Below are positions 44,864 through 53,468 of a stretch of DNA of 64,000 nucleotides, piece by piece (position 1 is the stretch's first letter; every line of letters begins with the position of its first letter). This DNA is from Extibacter muris (GTDB lineage Bacteria; Bacillota; Clostridia; Lachnospirales; Lachnospiraceae), in assembly GCF_004345005.1 (NCBI RefSeq), contig NZ_SMMX01000011.1, positions 44,772-108,771 on the forward strand. The letters run 5' to 3'. Both the position numbers and the translations under genes were made by a program. The notes below the pieces were generated by a model that saw only the letters and a program-made list of their open reading frames with translations, did not search any database and had not been told where the DNA came from.

Positions 44864-45086
44864 GTTCAATAAGGTAATACGTGCCATTTCATTATACATT
44901 TAGAACTTGGACAATATAGACAAAAATACAACCAATCAATAAAAGATATTATGTAAATCACCCAACTTCTGAAGATTGTCCCCCTTATTGTGAAGATGGT
45001 GGGTAGGATACGAAAGAGTAGTGTGATACGATGCATGCATCGAGAGGAACCTGTGAACGGTGATGAGATATATGGGAGGAAAAGTT
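44864..45086 (+). promoter_or_regulatory. Upstream region of the module A transporter operon
   Basis: This is the rest of a 308-bp gap. It contains GATACGAAAGAG (45007-45018), also found before the response regulator at 40667-40678, a second GATACGA at 45025-45031, and a 14-bp perfect palindrome CGATGCATGCATCG at 45029-45042. No promoter with two good boxes could be chosen. No gene is seen. Confidence 0.5.
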
Positions 45087-46613
45087 ATGAAAAATGAGGA
45101 AAAAGCGCAGGACGGGCTTGTGCTTGAAGCTAGAAATATCACAAAACGTTTCCCGGGGGTCCTGGCATTATCTAATGTGAATTTCAGGCTGGTCAAAGGT
45201 AAAGTCCACGCCCTTATGGGGGAGAACGGGGCCGGCAAGTCAACTTTGATGAAGATCATTGCAGGTATCTACCAGGCAGATGAAGGCGACATCTATCTGC
45301 ACGGGGAGAAGGTCTCGTTCCATACGCCGAAGCACGCGCTCAGCCATGGCATCTCCATGATTCATCAGGAACTGAGCCCCATATTGGATATGACGATTGC
45401 CGAGAACCTCTTTCTTGGAAAAGAATTCTGCAAAGGAAAGCTTATCGATTACAAGTCGATGAACCGGGAGGCTGCCGAACTGCTCAAAAAGGTAGGGGTC
45501 GGCCTGCCGCCGGGAAGGCTTATGAAGGAGCTGACCGTGTCGCAGATGCAGATGGTAGAAATTGCCAAGGCGCTGTCCTATGATGCGGAAGTTATAATAA
45601 TGGATGAACCTTCGGCGACCATAACGGACAGGGAAGTCGCCAGCCTGTTCGGAATCATCAGAAGCCTGAAGGAGGACGGCAGATGTATCGTCTACATCAC
45701 CCATAAGATGGATGAGGTCTTTAAGATTGCCGACGAGATAACGGTGTTCAGGGACGGACAGTATATCGGTACATATGACGCCGGTGAGATAGATGAAAAT
45801 GAGCTTGTCGTCAAGATGGTGGACAGAGAGCTGACGGAGATATATCCGCCACGTACAAACGAGGCGGGAGACATCGTGCTGAAGGTGGAGAACCTCAGCC
45901 AGGAAGGTGTATTTGAGGACATTTCTTTTGAGCTGCGAAAGGGAGAGATACTTGGCTTCTCGGGCCTTATGGGTTCCGGAAGGACGGAGGTGATGAATGC
46001 GCTGTTTGGCATCACCCAGCCGACGGGCGGCTCTATCTGGGTCAACGGGGAGAAGCTTGACAGGCCAAAGCCGGGGAAAGCTATCTCGAAAGGGATCGGA
46101 TATGTGACGGAGGACCGGAAAGGGAACGGGCTCGTCCTGGAGATGAGCGTGTACGATAACATGGTACTGCCGTCTCTTGGAAAGCTGTCCAACAGGATGG
46201 GGGCCATCAACCGGAGGCAGGCGGCAAAAGTAGCGGAGGAATACAAAGACAAGCTTAACATCAAGACACCGAATATGCAGCAGATGGTCAAGCAGTTAAG
46301 CGGTGGAAACCAGCAGAAGATCGTGCTGGCGAAATGGCTGCTGCAGAACCCGGATATATTGATATTCGATGAACCTACGAGGGGTATCGACGTCGGGGCC
46401 AAGACGGAGATATACAAGCTGGTGGCACGGCTTGCAGAAGAAGGGAAGGCGATTATATTTATCTCTTCGGAAATGCCGGAGATTCTTGGAATGTCAGACC
46501 GTGTCGTCGTATTTTATGAAGGAAGAAAAAAGGGAGAGCTGGCAAGGGAAGAGGCAACACAGGAGAAGATTATGATGTTCGCTTCGGATGTCGATGAAGG
46601 AGGATTGCAGTGA
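45087..46613 (+). CDS. Ribose-type sugar ABC transporter ATPase (RbsA family, module A)
   Basis: This genuine CUT2 ATPase has 508 residues. Domain 1 has Walker A GENGAGKST (45-53), Walker B IIMDEPSA and the THKMDE switch histidine. Domain 2 has GLMGSGRTE, LSGGNQQK and LIFDEPTRGID. The ATG at 45087 has GGGAGGA upstream; earlier in-frame starts at 45060 lack one. The stop overlaps the permease ATG by one base. Comparing this protein with the pseudo-ATPase just upstream makes the motif loss in the latter obvious. Confidence 0.94.
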   Translation: MKNEEKAQDGLVLEARNITKRFPGVLALSNVNFRLVKGKVHALMGENGAGKSTLMKIIAGIYQADEGDIYLHGEKVSFHTPKHALSHGISMIHQELSPILDMTIAENLFLGKEFCKGKLIDYKSMNREAAELLKKVGVGLPPGRLMKELTVSQMQMVEIAKALSYDAEVIIMDEPSATITDREVASLFGIIRSLKEDGRCIVYITHKMDEVFKIADEITVFRDGQYIGTYDAGEIDENELVVKMVDRELTEIYPPRTNEAGDIVLKVENLSQEGVFEDISFELRKGEILGFSGLMGSGRTEVMNALFGITQPTGGSIWVNGEKLDRPKPGKAISKGIGYVTEDRKGNGLVLEMSVYDNMVLPSLGKLSNRMGAINRRQAAKVAEEYKDKLNIKTPNMQQMVKQLSGGNQQKIVLAKWLLQNPDILIFDEPTRGIDVGAKTEIYKLVARLAEEGKAIIFISSEMPEILGMSDRVVVFYEGRKKGELAREEATQEKIMMFASDVDEGGLQ

Positions 46614-47560
46614 TGAAAGAGATGACAAAGAGGTTTGACCGGAACTGGATTCAGACATATATGCTTATTTTTATAGTGATTGGGCTTGGGATTATACTAT
46701 CGTTTATCTCAGGCAACTTTTTGACAGGGACGAACCTGCTCAATGTACTGCGTCAGATATCGATCAACGGGATACTGGCCATCGGGATGACGATCGTATG
46801 CCTGACCGGTGGGATCGATCTGTCGGTTGGTTCTATCGTGGCATTTTCAGGAATCATAGCAGCAGGGCTTCTGAGGGACAAGGAGTATCCGATAGCGCTC
46901 ATCGTGCTGATTGCGGTTGCAATCGGCGGGCTGCTCGGACTCTATAACGGCTATTTTGTGGCGTACTGGAATGCCGCGCCATTTGTCGTAACGCTGTCTA
47001 TGATGACGATAGCAAGAGGCATGACTTACGTGTACAGCACCGGACGTCCGATATCGAACCTGCCCACGGAATTTCTGGCAATCGGCAAAGGAAGCATAGC
47101 AGGCGTGCCGGTGCCGACGATTATACTGATCATCGTATTCATACTGGCCAGCGTGATGCTCACGAAGTTAAAGTTCGGGCGGTATGTGTATGCGGTTGGA
47201 GGAAATGAAAATGCAGCTATGGTATCCGGCATCAATGTAAAGCGCATCAAGATGATGGTGTATGTGCTAAGCGGCATTGCCTGCGGAATCGCCGCAATCA
47301 TACTGACCGCCCGAGTGTCTGCGGGGCTGCCGACGGCGGGTGAGAGCTATGAGCTGGATGCCATCGCCGCCACCGTCATCGGTGGTACGAGCCTCTCGGG
47401 AGGGCGCGGCAGGCTCTGGGGCACGATAGTCGGAGCCATCTTATTAGGTATTGTGAACAACGGGCTGGACTTGATGAACGTGTCGTCGTTCTATCAGCAG
47501 ATTGTAAAAGGGTTGATTATTCTCGGGGCGATTTTAATCGATTCAAAACGTAACCAATAA
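46613..47560 (+). CDS. Ribose-type ABC transporter permease (RbsC family, module A)
   Basis: This 315-residue hydrophobic permease has the RbsC motifs GMTIVCLTGGIDLSVGSIVA and the ATPase-contact loop ATVIGGTSLSGGRG. Its start overlaps the ATPase stop by one base, so translation is coupled. The binding-protein gene follows 17 bp later. It likely forms a homodimer that pairs with the ATPase at 45087, and by inference could also be the surface sensed through the pseudo-ATPase. Confidence 0.93.
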   Translation: MKEMTKRFDRNWIQTYMLIFIVIGLGIILSFISGNFLTGTNLLNVLRQISINGILAIGMTIVCLTGGIDLSVGSIVAFSGIIAAGLLRDKEYPIALIVLIAVAIGGLLGLYNGYFVAYWNAAPFVVTLSMMTIARGMTYVYSTGRPISNLPTEFLAIGKGSIAGVPVPTIILIIVFILASVMLTKLKFGRYVYAVGGNENAAMVSGINVKRIKMMVYVLSGIACGIAAIILTARVSAGLPTAGESYELDAIAATVIGGTSLSGGRGRLWGTIVGAILLGIVNNGLDLMNVSSFYQQIVKGLIILGAILIDSKRNQ

Positions 47561-47577
47561 TAACAGGAGGGAAAGTT

Positions 47578-48570
47578 ATGAAAAAAAGAATATTATCTAT
47601 GTTACTCGTAGCGGCCATGGCTGCCAGCCTGCTGCTTGGATGCAGCTCAGGGACAGAAGAAAGCGACGGCAAGGGGGATGACAAGAAGGCGTCAAAGAAG
47701 GACGGAGGGTATACGATCGGCTGCACGGTCTATTACATGACCGAGTTCGTAACTCTTATGACAGAAGGCATGGAGAAAAAAGCAGAGGAGCTTGGCTGTG
47801 ACCTTGTCATGCTGGACGCGCAGCAGGATGCACAGAACCAGATTACGCAGATTGAGAACCTGATAGCCCAGAAGGTGGATGTCATCATCGTGGCGGCTGT
47901 AGACTCGGACGCGATACTTCCGGCTATCGAGATGTGTGATGATGCAGGTATCCCGCTTGTCGGCGTGAACATGCTGTTCAACACAGAAGAGCCTTACCAT
48001 TATGTAGGACCTGACGATGTGCTGGCCGGAGAGCTCGAGATGCAGAATGCCATAGATGAGATCGGCGGAGAAGGCAACGTCGTCATTCTGGAAGGGCCAA
48101 TCGGTCAGTCTGCGCAGATCCAGCGTCTGGAAGGGAACCAGAACATACTTGACAAATACGAAGGCAAGATTAACGTGCTGGCAGACCAGACGGCAAACTG
48201 GAGCCGTGAGGAGGCGCTTACTCTCGTAGAGAACTGGCTGGAGACATTCAGCGGCAAGATAGACGCTATCGTGGCCCACAATGACGAGATGGCGCTTGGC
48301 GCGATCCAGGCGCTGGAGGCGGCCGGCCTGACAGACAAGATTGTCGTTACAGGCGTCGATGCAATCCTGGATGGCTGCAACGCGGTCAAGGACGGCACGC
48401 TTCTCGGAACCGTATATCAGGATGCAGGGCTGGAAGGAAGCGAAGCAGTGCAGAAAGCATATGACGTGCTAGAAGGAAAAGTGACAGAGAAAGAATTATC
48501 TTACATCGATATGAAATGGATTACGAAGGATAATGTAGACGAGCTGCTGGACACTATCTATGCAAAATAG
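47578..48570 (+). CDS. Sugar-binding lipoprotein (RbsB family, module A)
   Basis: This 330-residue type 1 binding lipoprotein has a signal peptide ending in lipobox LLLGC with Cys22 and a charged linker. The mature part starts YTIGCTVYYMTEFVTLMTEG. VDVIIVAAVDSDAI and the late TGVDAILDGCNAVKDG motif are typical. The gene order here is ATPase, permease, binding protein, whereas module B has the binding protein first. Its substrate may be a tetritol or other small polyol, inferred from the dehydrogenase and DhaK-type kinase downstream. Confidence 0.92.
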   Translation: MKKRILSMLLVAAMAASLLLGCSSGTEESDGKGDDKKASKKDGGYTIGCTVYYMTEFVTLMTEGMEKKAEELGCDLVMLDAQQDAQNQITQIENLIAQKVDVIIVAAVDSDAILPAIEMCDDAGIPLVGVNMLFNTEEPYHYVGPDDVLAGELEMQNAIDEIGGEGNVVILEGPIGQSAQIQRLEGNQNILDKYEGKINVLADQTANWSREEALTLVENWLETFSGKIDAIVAHNDEMALGAIQALEAAGLTDKIVVTGVDAILDGCNAVKDGTLLGTVYQDAGLEGSEAVQKAYDVLEGKVTEKELSYIDMKWITKDNVDELLDTIYAK

Positions 48571-48624
48571 TGGCAGATACATAATCCGATGATAAAACGC
48601 AATGAGCCCTGAGAAGAATTATAA

Positions 48625-48647
48625 GTGGTTGGGTAACCCCCAACCAC
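48625..48647 (+). other. Hairpin without U-tract after the binding-protein gene
   Basis: GTGGTTGGG (48625-48633) pairs with the CCCAACCAC end at 48639-48647 across a short loop. No T-run follows, so it may stabilise or process the message between the transporter and catabolic genes rather than end it. Confidence 0.5.
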
Positions 48648-48771
48648 ATTAAAAATAGAGATTTGTTAAAAAAATATCATATAGTATTGTACAGTAGTAG
48701 TTCAACAGGTATATTTTATTGAGTATCAGCAGTTCGATAAATATAGAATGGTGGAAAAGAGGTATACGTAT

Positions 48772-49815
48772 ATGAAAGGAAAGATGAAGGTTGCGGTGAT
48801 GACAGGAGCGAGGCAGATGGAGTGGACGCAAAGGGACATTCCCAAACCGGGAAAAGGTGAGCTTCTCGTCAAGCTGGAGTATGTGGGAGTGTGTGGTTCT
48901 GACCTGCATTTTTATGAGGCCGGGAGGCTTGGAAACTGGGTACCGGATGGTCCGCTCGTGCTTGGCCATGAGCCGGGGGGGTTTGTAGAAGAAGTCGGCC
49001 CGGAAGTGACGGGATTTAAAAAAGGTGACCGGATAGCGATAGAGCCAGGGGTCCCATGCGGCACCTGTGACATGTGCAGGAAGGGGCTGTATAACCTCTG
49101 CCCGGATATGTCCTTCATGGCGATACCGAACGAGAGGGACGGGGTATTCTCCGACTACTGCGTCCATCCGGCGAATATGTGCTTCAAACTGCCGGATAAT
49201 GTAGACACGATGGAAGGGGCGTTGATTGAGCCGCTGGCTGTCGGGTTCCATGCCGCTAAGGTGGCGGAGGCCGAGATTGGGCAGAGCGCCGTCGTACTTG
49301 GCTGCGGCTGTATCGGGCTCGTCACGATCATGGTGCTGAGGGCAAGGGGGATAGAGGAGATCTATGCGGTAGACATGATCGGCAAGCGTCTGGATAAGGC
49401 CAGGGAAGTCGGCGCGAAAGAGGCATTCAACGCAAAAGATGTCAATATCGAAGAATTTGTCAAGACGCTTCCGGGAGGGGGAGTGGACATCGTCTTTGAG
49501 ACGGCAGGCGCGGAGTTTACGACACGGCAGTCTGCGAAGCTGATCAAGAACGGAGGCCGGGTCGTGCTGGTGGGCATGTGCGCGGAACCTGAGATCGTCG
49601 TGGATATCGGCAGCCTGAGCGCGAAAGAAGGTGACCTGAAGACGATATTCCGTTACCGGAACCTGTATCCGACAGCGATAAAAGCGGTGAGCGAAGGTAC
49701 GATTCCGCTGAAGTCCATCGTCTCCCACATCTTTGAGTTCAAGGAGGTGATCGAGGGGGTTGCCTATAACGTAGATAACAAGGCAGATGTCATAAAGGCA
49801 GTTGTGAAATACTAG
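48772..49815 (+). CDS. Zinc-dependent polyol dehydrogenase (third copy)
   Basis: This 347-residue dehydrogenase has Cys41 in VCGSD, His66-Glu67 in LGHEPGG and structural Cys96, Cys99, Cys102 and Cys110. The cofactor motif is GCGCIG rather than GAGCIG. The ATG at 48772 has AGAGG nine nt upstream; 48784 would fit homologues starting MKVA but has poor spacing. It lies 14 bp before the DhaK-DhaL fusion, so a polyol to ketose to ketose phosphate route is likely. Threitol or erythritol to erythrulose would fit the kinase best. Confidence 0.9.
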   Translation: MKGKMKVAVMTGARQMEWTQRDIPKPGKGELLVKLEYVGVCGSDLHFYEAGRLGNWVPDGPLVLGHEPGGFVEEVGPEVTGFKKGDRIAIEPGVPCGTCDMCRKGLYNLCPDMSFMAIPNERDGVFSDYCVHPANMCFKLPDNVDTMEGALIEPLAVGFHAAKVAEAEIGQSAVVLGCGCIGLVTIMVLRARGIEEIYAVDMIGKRLDKAREVGAKEAFNAKDVNIEEFVKTLPGGGVDIVFETAGAEFTTRQSAKLIKNGGRVVLVGMCAEPEIVVDIGSLSAKEGDLKTIFRYRNLYPTAIKAVSEGTIPLKSIVSHIFEFKEVIEGVAYNVDNKADVIKAVVKY

Positions 49816-49829
49816 AACGGGGGAAAAGT

Positions 49830-51611
49830 ATGAGGAAAATAATCAATGACGCGGACCATGTCGTTTCGGAGATGATGGAAGGGTTCGTCGGAGCTTACAG
49901 CAGGTACTTTCGGAAGCATCCCGAGGTGAATGCCATTTTGTCCAGACAGAAGCGTACGGATAAGGTGGCTCTTGTCATCGGCGGAGGAAGCGGACATGAG
50001 CCGATGTTCGGGGGCTTTGTCGGGAAAGGGCTTGCGGATGCGGCCGCCTGTGGCAATATCTTTGCCTCGCCTGACCCGAATACGATATACGAGGCGGCGA
50101 AAGCGGTGGATAACGGAAAAGGGGTGCTCTTCGTGTATGGCTGCTATGCAGGGGATAACCTGAACTTTGACATGGGCGAAGAATTTCTCAGGGACGATGG
50201 CATCCGGACGGCCCATGTGCGTGTACAGGACGATGTGGCGAGCGCACCGAAGGAGCGGATGGAAGACCGCAGGGGGATCGCAGGTGACGTATTCGTAGTC
50301 AAGATCGCGGGCGCGGCATGTGACGCGGGGCTTAGCCTTGAGGAAGTGACGCGTGCTGCCGAAAAGGCGAGAGACCATACAAGGACGATAGGGGTTGCCA
50401 CGGCTCCGGCCCAGCTTCCGGGAGTGGATAAGCCGATCTTCGAGCTGGGTGAAGACGAGATAGAATACGGTATGGGGCTGCATGGAGAACGGGGAGTGCT
50501 CCGCACGCTCTGGCAGCCTGCCGATGTGCTTGCGGCAAAGATGTACGCACAGATAATGGAAGATACGGACCTGCAGGCAGGTGATGAGATATGCGTACTC
50601 GTGAACGGGCTTGGCTCTACGACAATCACAGAACTGGCAATCGTCTACCGCAAGATAAAAGAGCTGCTCGATAAGGACGGTATCAGAGTATATGACGCAG
50701 ATTTGAACAACTACTGCACGAGCCAGGAGATGGGAGGCTTTTCGGTTACTTTTTTCCAGCTTGACGAAGAGCTGAAAGGCTATTACGACAGCCCCTGTTA
50801 CTGCCCGTACTATGCCAAAGGGGAACTGGCAGGCTCCAGCTGCAGGCAGGCGGAAGAACAGGAAACCGTCAAGAAGGCTGAAAACCGGGAAGCCGAGGGA
50901 GAGGATAAAAGGGATGGAGATGCCTCTGACGGGGAGGCCGGCGCCGCTGTAGAGCCGGATATAAGACAGAAGGGCGTACTGAATGAACTGAGTGCCCAGG
51001 ACGCCAGAAGGATGCTCCTCTACATAACAGACAAGATTATAGAGAAAAAGCCATATCTCACGGAGATAGACAGCGCCATCGGCGACGGAGACCATGGCAT
51101 CGGCATGGCCGGAGGCATGAAGAAGGCAAAAGAAAAGCTGGAGCAGATGGCTGGCGAAGAGAATGCCTATGCCGTGTTCGAGGCTGCCGGAAAGGCGATG
51201 CTCATGTCCATGGGCGGCGCCTCAGGCGTCATCTTCGGGAGCCTGTACCTGGCGGGGGCAAAAGGGATGGAACCCAAGCCGGTTATAACAGCAAAAGATC
51301 TGGCCCGGATGGAGCAGAAGAGCCTGCTTGCCATCCAGGAGAGAGGGAAGGCTGAAGTAGGAGACAAGACGATGGTAGATGCCCTGGCCCCGGCTGTAGA
51401 CGCAATGAAAGCCAGCTGCAACGAAGGACTCCTGCCCATGCTGAGAGCGGCAGAAGCCGCCGCATTACAGGGCGTGGAAGACACGAAGAAATATGTGGCA
51501 AAGTTCGGAAGGGCCAAGTCGCTCATGGAACGGGCGGTCGGTTACCAGGATGCGGGAGCAACCTCGGTGTGGCTCATCTTCCAGGGGATGAGAGAATACG
51601 TAGAAGGATAA
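49830..51611 (+). CDS. DhaK-DhaL fusion kinase (dihydroxyacetone/tetrulose kinase type)
   Basis: This 593-residue protein fuses both kinase subunits. DhaK occupies about 1-335, with GGGSGHEPMF (51-60) and substrate-binding His218 in GLHGERG. A hydrophilic Glu/Asp/Lys/Ala linker covers about 340-382. DhaL occupies about 386-593, with IGDGDHGIGMAGG and VGDKTMVDALAPA. Fused enzymes of this type are ATP-dependent and include glycerone kinases and the L- and D-erythrulose kinases known from tetritol pathways. The separate dhaK/dhaL pair at 11066 is a paralogue with a different arrangement. Coupling to a polyol dehydrogenase 14 bp upstream favours erythrulose or dihydroxyacetone as substrate. Confidence 0.92.
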   Translation: MRKIINDADHVVSEMMEGFVGAYSRYFRKHPEVNAILSRQKRTDKVALVIGGGSGHEPMFGGFVGKGLADAAACGNIFASPDPNTIYEAAKAVDNGKGVLFVYGCYAGDNLNFDMGEEFLRDDGIRTAHVRVQDDVASAPKERMEDRRGIAGDVFVVKIAGAACDAGLSLEEVTRAAEKARDHTRTIGVATAPAQLPGVDKPIFELGEDEIEYGMGLHGERGVLRTLWQPADVLAAKMYAQIMEDTDLQAGDEICVLVNGLGSTTITELAIVYRKIKELLDKDGIRVYDADLNNYCTSQEMGGFSVTFFQLDEELKGYYDSPCYCPYYAKGELAGSSCRQAEEQETVKKAENREAEGEDKRDGDASDGEAGAAVEPDIRQKGVLNELSAQDARRMLLYITDKIIEKKPYLTEIDSAIGDGDHGIGMAGGMKKAKEKLEQMAGEENAYAVFEAAGKAMLMSMGGASGVIFGSLYLAGAKGMEPKPVITAKDLARMEQKSLLAIQERGKAEVGDKTMVDALAPAVDAMKASCNEGLLPMLRAAEAAALQGVEDTKKYVAKFGRAKSLMERAVGYQDAGATSVWLIFQGMREYVEG

Positions 51612-51631
51612 ACAAATTGGGGACGTAGGGA

Positions 51632-51712
51632 AATTGGGGACGGAGGAAATCTAAAAAACCTCCGTCCCCAATTCATTTTTGGGTGTCCCCAATTCGTTTT
51701 ACCCTGTCCCCT
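51632..51712. repeat. Palindromic intergenic repeat, copy 1
   Basis: A perfect 15-bp inverted repeat AATTGGGGACGGAGG (51632-51646) pairs with 51659-51673. It is followed by two GGGTGTCCCC/CCCTGTCCCC units (51681-51690 and 51702-51711), and a partial GGGGACGTAGGG unit precedes it. The style is that of REP elements moved by REP-associated tyrosine transposases. A second copy lies at 55896. Confidence 0.8.
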
Positions 51713-51801
51713 TATTGAATTATCTGTATTCTAATGTTAGAATGTATCACAAACCAAAGGTGACGCAGTTTTGCTCGGAGCATGGGAAGGAGATGGCGGG
51801 T

Positions 51802-52496
51802 ATGATGTTTTATGTGTTGAACGGGAGTCCCAGAAAGAACCATAATACGGCAAAGATTTTGAACTCTGCAATGGAAGGGGTCAGAAGCCTCGTTTCTGAT
51901 GCAGAGTTCAGATGGATTCATGTCTATGATTATTCCTACAGCGGATGTGTCAGCTGCTATGGCTGTAAACGTATTGGGGGAACATATTATGGGAGATGTG
52001 CAAAACGAGATTCGATTACCGGGCTTCTGGAGGATATCTCCCAGGGGGACGCTCTGTTGATTGGAAGTCCGGTCTTCTTCCACGATCTTCCGGGGCAGCT
52101 GCGGAATTTCTGGAGCGTCTTTTGTACCCGTATCTCGTCTATGGACAAGCGTACACTTCGATTGCGCCGAAGCGCTTCCCTGTCGCCTTCTTCTATACGA
52201 TGAATGTGACGGAAGAAAAGATGGAGCAGATGAATTATCGTGTAAAACTGTCTGCAATGGAAGAGTACGCAGAGATTGTCTTTTCCAAGCCGGAAATCTT
52301 TTATCGCTTCGACACATGCCAGTTTGACAATTATCAGTTGTACAAGGCGGACCGGTTTTCGGAAGAGGAGAAGCTGCATACCAGGAAGGAACAATTTCCG
52401 AAGGACTGCCTAAGAGCCGCCGCGTTTGGAAAGAAGATCGCACAGAGAGCTATATGTCAGAATCCCACTGCTTCAGAAAGTCCTGACAGAACTTGA
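51802..52496 (+). pseudogene. Frameshifted flavodoxin-fold NAD(P)H-dependent reductase
   Basis: The first frame encodes MMFYVLNGSPRKNHNTAKIL, the FMN-phosphate loop of the NADPH-dependent FMN reductase family. CVSCYGCKRIGGTYYGRC and LLIGSPVFFHDLPGQLRNF follow. Near 52112 the frame shifts: LERLLYPYLVYGQAYTSI and the rest continue in another frame to 52496. Restoring one T in the AATTTC run rejoins them, so a one-base deletion is the likely lesion. GAAGGAG precedes ATG 51802. The 3' end overlaps the convergent LysR remnant. Confidence 0.82.
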
Positions 52497-53275
52497 TGAA
52501 GTCTGCCTGTTCTGGATAAAAATAACTGTTATGTATGGAAATCAGGTTATACGAATGATATTCCGGTATTCTGAATCAGCAGCTGCTTTACGGTTGTAAG
52601 GCTGTTGCTGATTTCTATGCGGTGCGCAAAGCGCATGGAGGAGATATTGTTATCCCGGAATATCTGCTCCAGCCTGTTTCTCGACGGGGTCTTATCGACA
52701 CCAAGTATGAGGGTGCTGTTATAAAGCTCTTGTATGGATACACTCTTTTCTGCAAGCGGATGTTCGGGCGAGCAGGCGCAGATCGTACTGCTGCTGCACA
52801 GCTCGTAATAATCATGTTCTGATTTCGATACGATTCCATCCATCAAAAAAAAGTCCAGCTCTCCTTCATTTAGCATTCTTGAGAGCGCGTCATAATTATC
52901 AGTCACAATCCGAATCTTATAATCTGGATACTTTTCCATAAATGCAATAATCAGATAAGGTAAAAAAGACTCCCCCGCAGACTGTTCTGCTCCGAGCCGC
53001 AGCTCCTTTGTAGAAGAGGATAAAAGGGACAGGTGCTCTCTGATACGTTCGGAATCGGAATGTACGGAATTGACGTACTGGTACAGCGTGCGCCCTGTGG
53101 GAGTGAGGACAAACCTGCGGTTCGTGTAAGTGTAAAGTTTTGCGTGATAATAACCTTCCAGATACTTGATGTGATGGGAGACGGCAGGCTGCGTGATATG
53201 CAGCTTCTCGGCAGTTTTTGTAAAACTTTTCGTCTGGCAGAGGGTCAAAAAGGTAACCAGTCTTGTATCTAACAT
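52450..53275 (-). pseudogene. LysR-family regulator with internal deletion
   Basis: The minus-strand frame from 53275 encodes a LysR helix-turn-helix (FTKTAEKLHITQPAVSHHIK) and much of the effector domain, then stops at 52547 after NTGISFV, giving 242 residues instead of about 295. The lost C-terminus is still readable in a shifted frame just beyond: YNLISIHNSYFYPEQ, then FIKFCQDFLKQW, ending at 52450. About 30 residues between the two parts are missing. A deletion plus frameshift therefore broke the gene. It is divergent from the binding-protein remnant at 53469, the usual place for its regulator. Confidence 0.8.
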
Positions 53276-53468
53276 GTAGAAGCCTCCTGACTATTATTTG
53301 TAGTAATAGATGAATTACAATTTAGAATTTTATTATAGATAAAAAAAGGCTGATATAATCAATAGTAAGTCGATAGAATCGGAAAAAATACTATTAATTA
53401 GCAAATAAAATGAAAAAACAGTCTTTATTTCTGATAGTTCAATCAAAATCCATAAAGGAGGGTAATAT

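Noticed and set aside
49812..51095. A 427-codon open frame on the minus strand opposite the DhaK-DhaL fusion
   Set aside because: The plus strand has complete DhaK and DhaL motifs and the antisense translation resembles no protein family.
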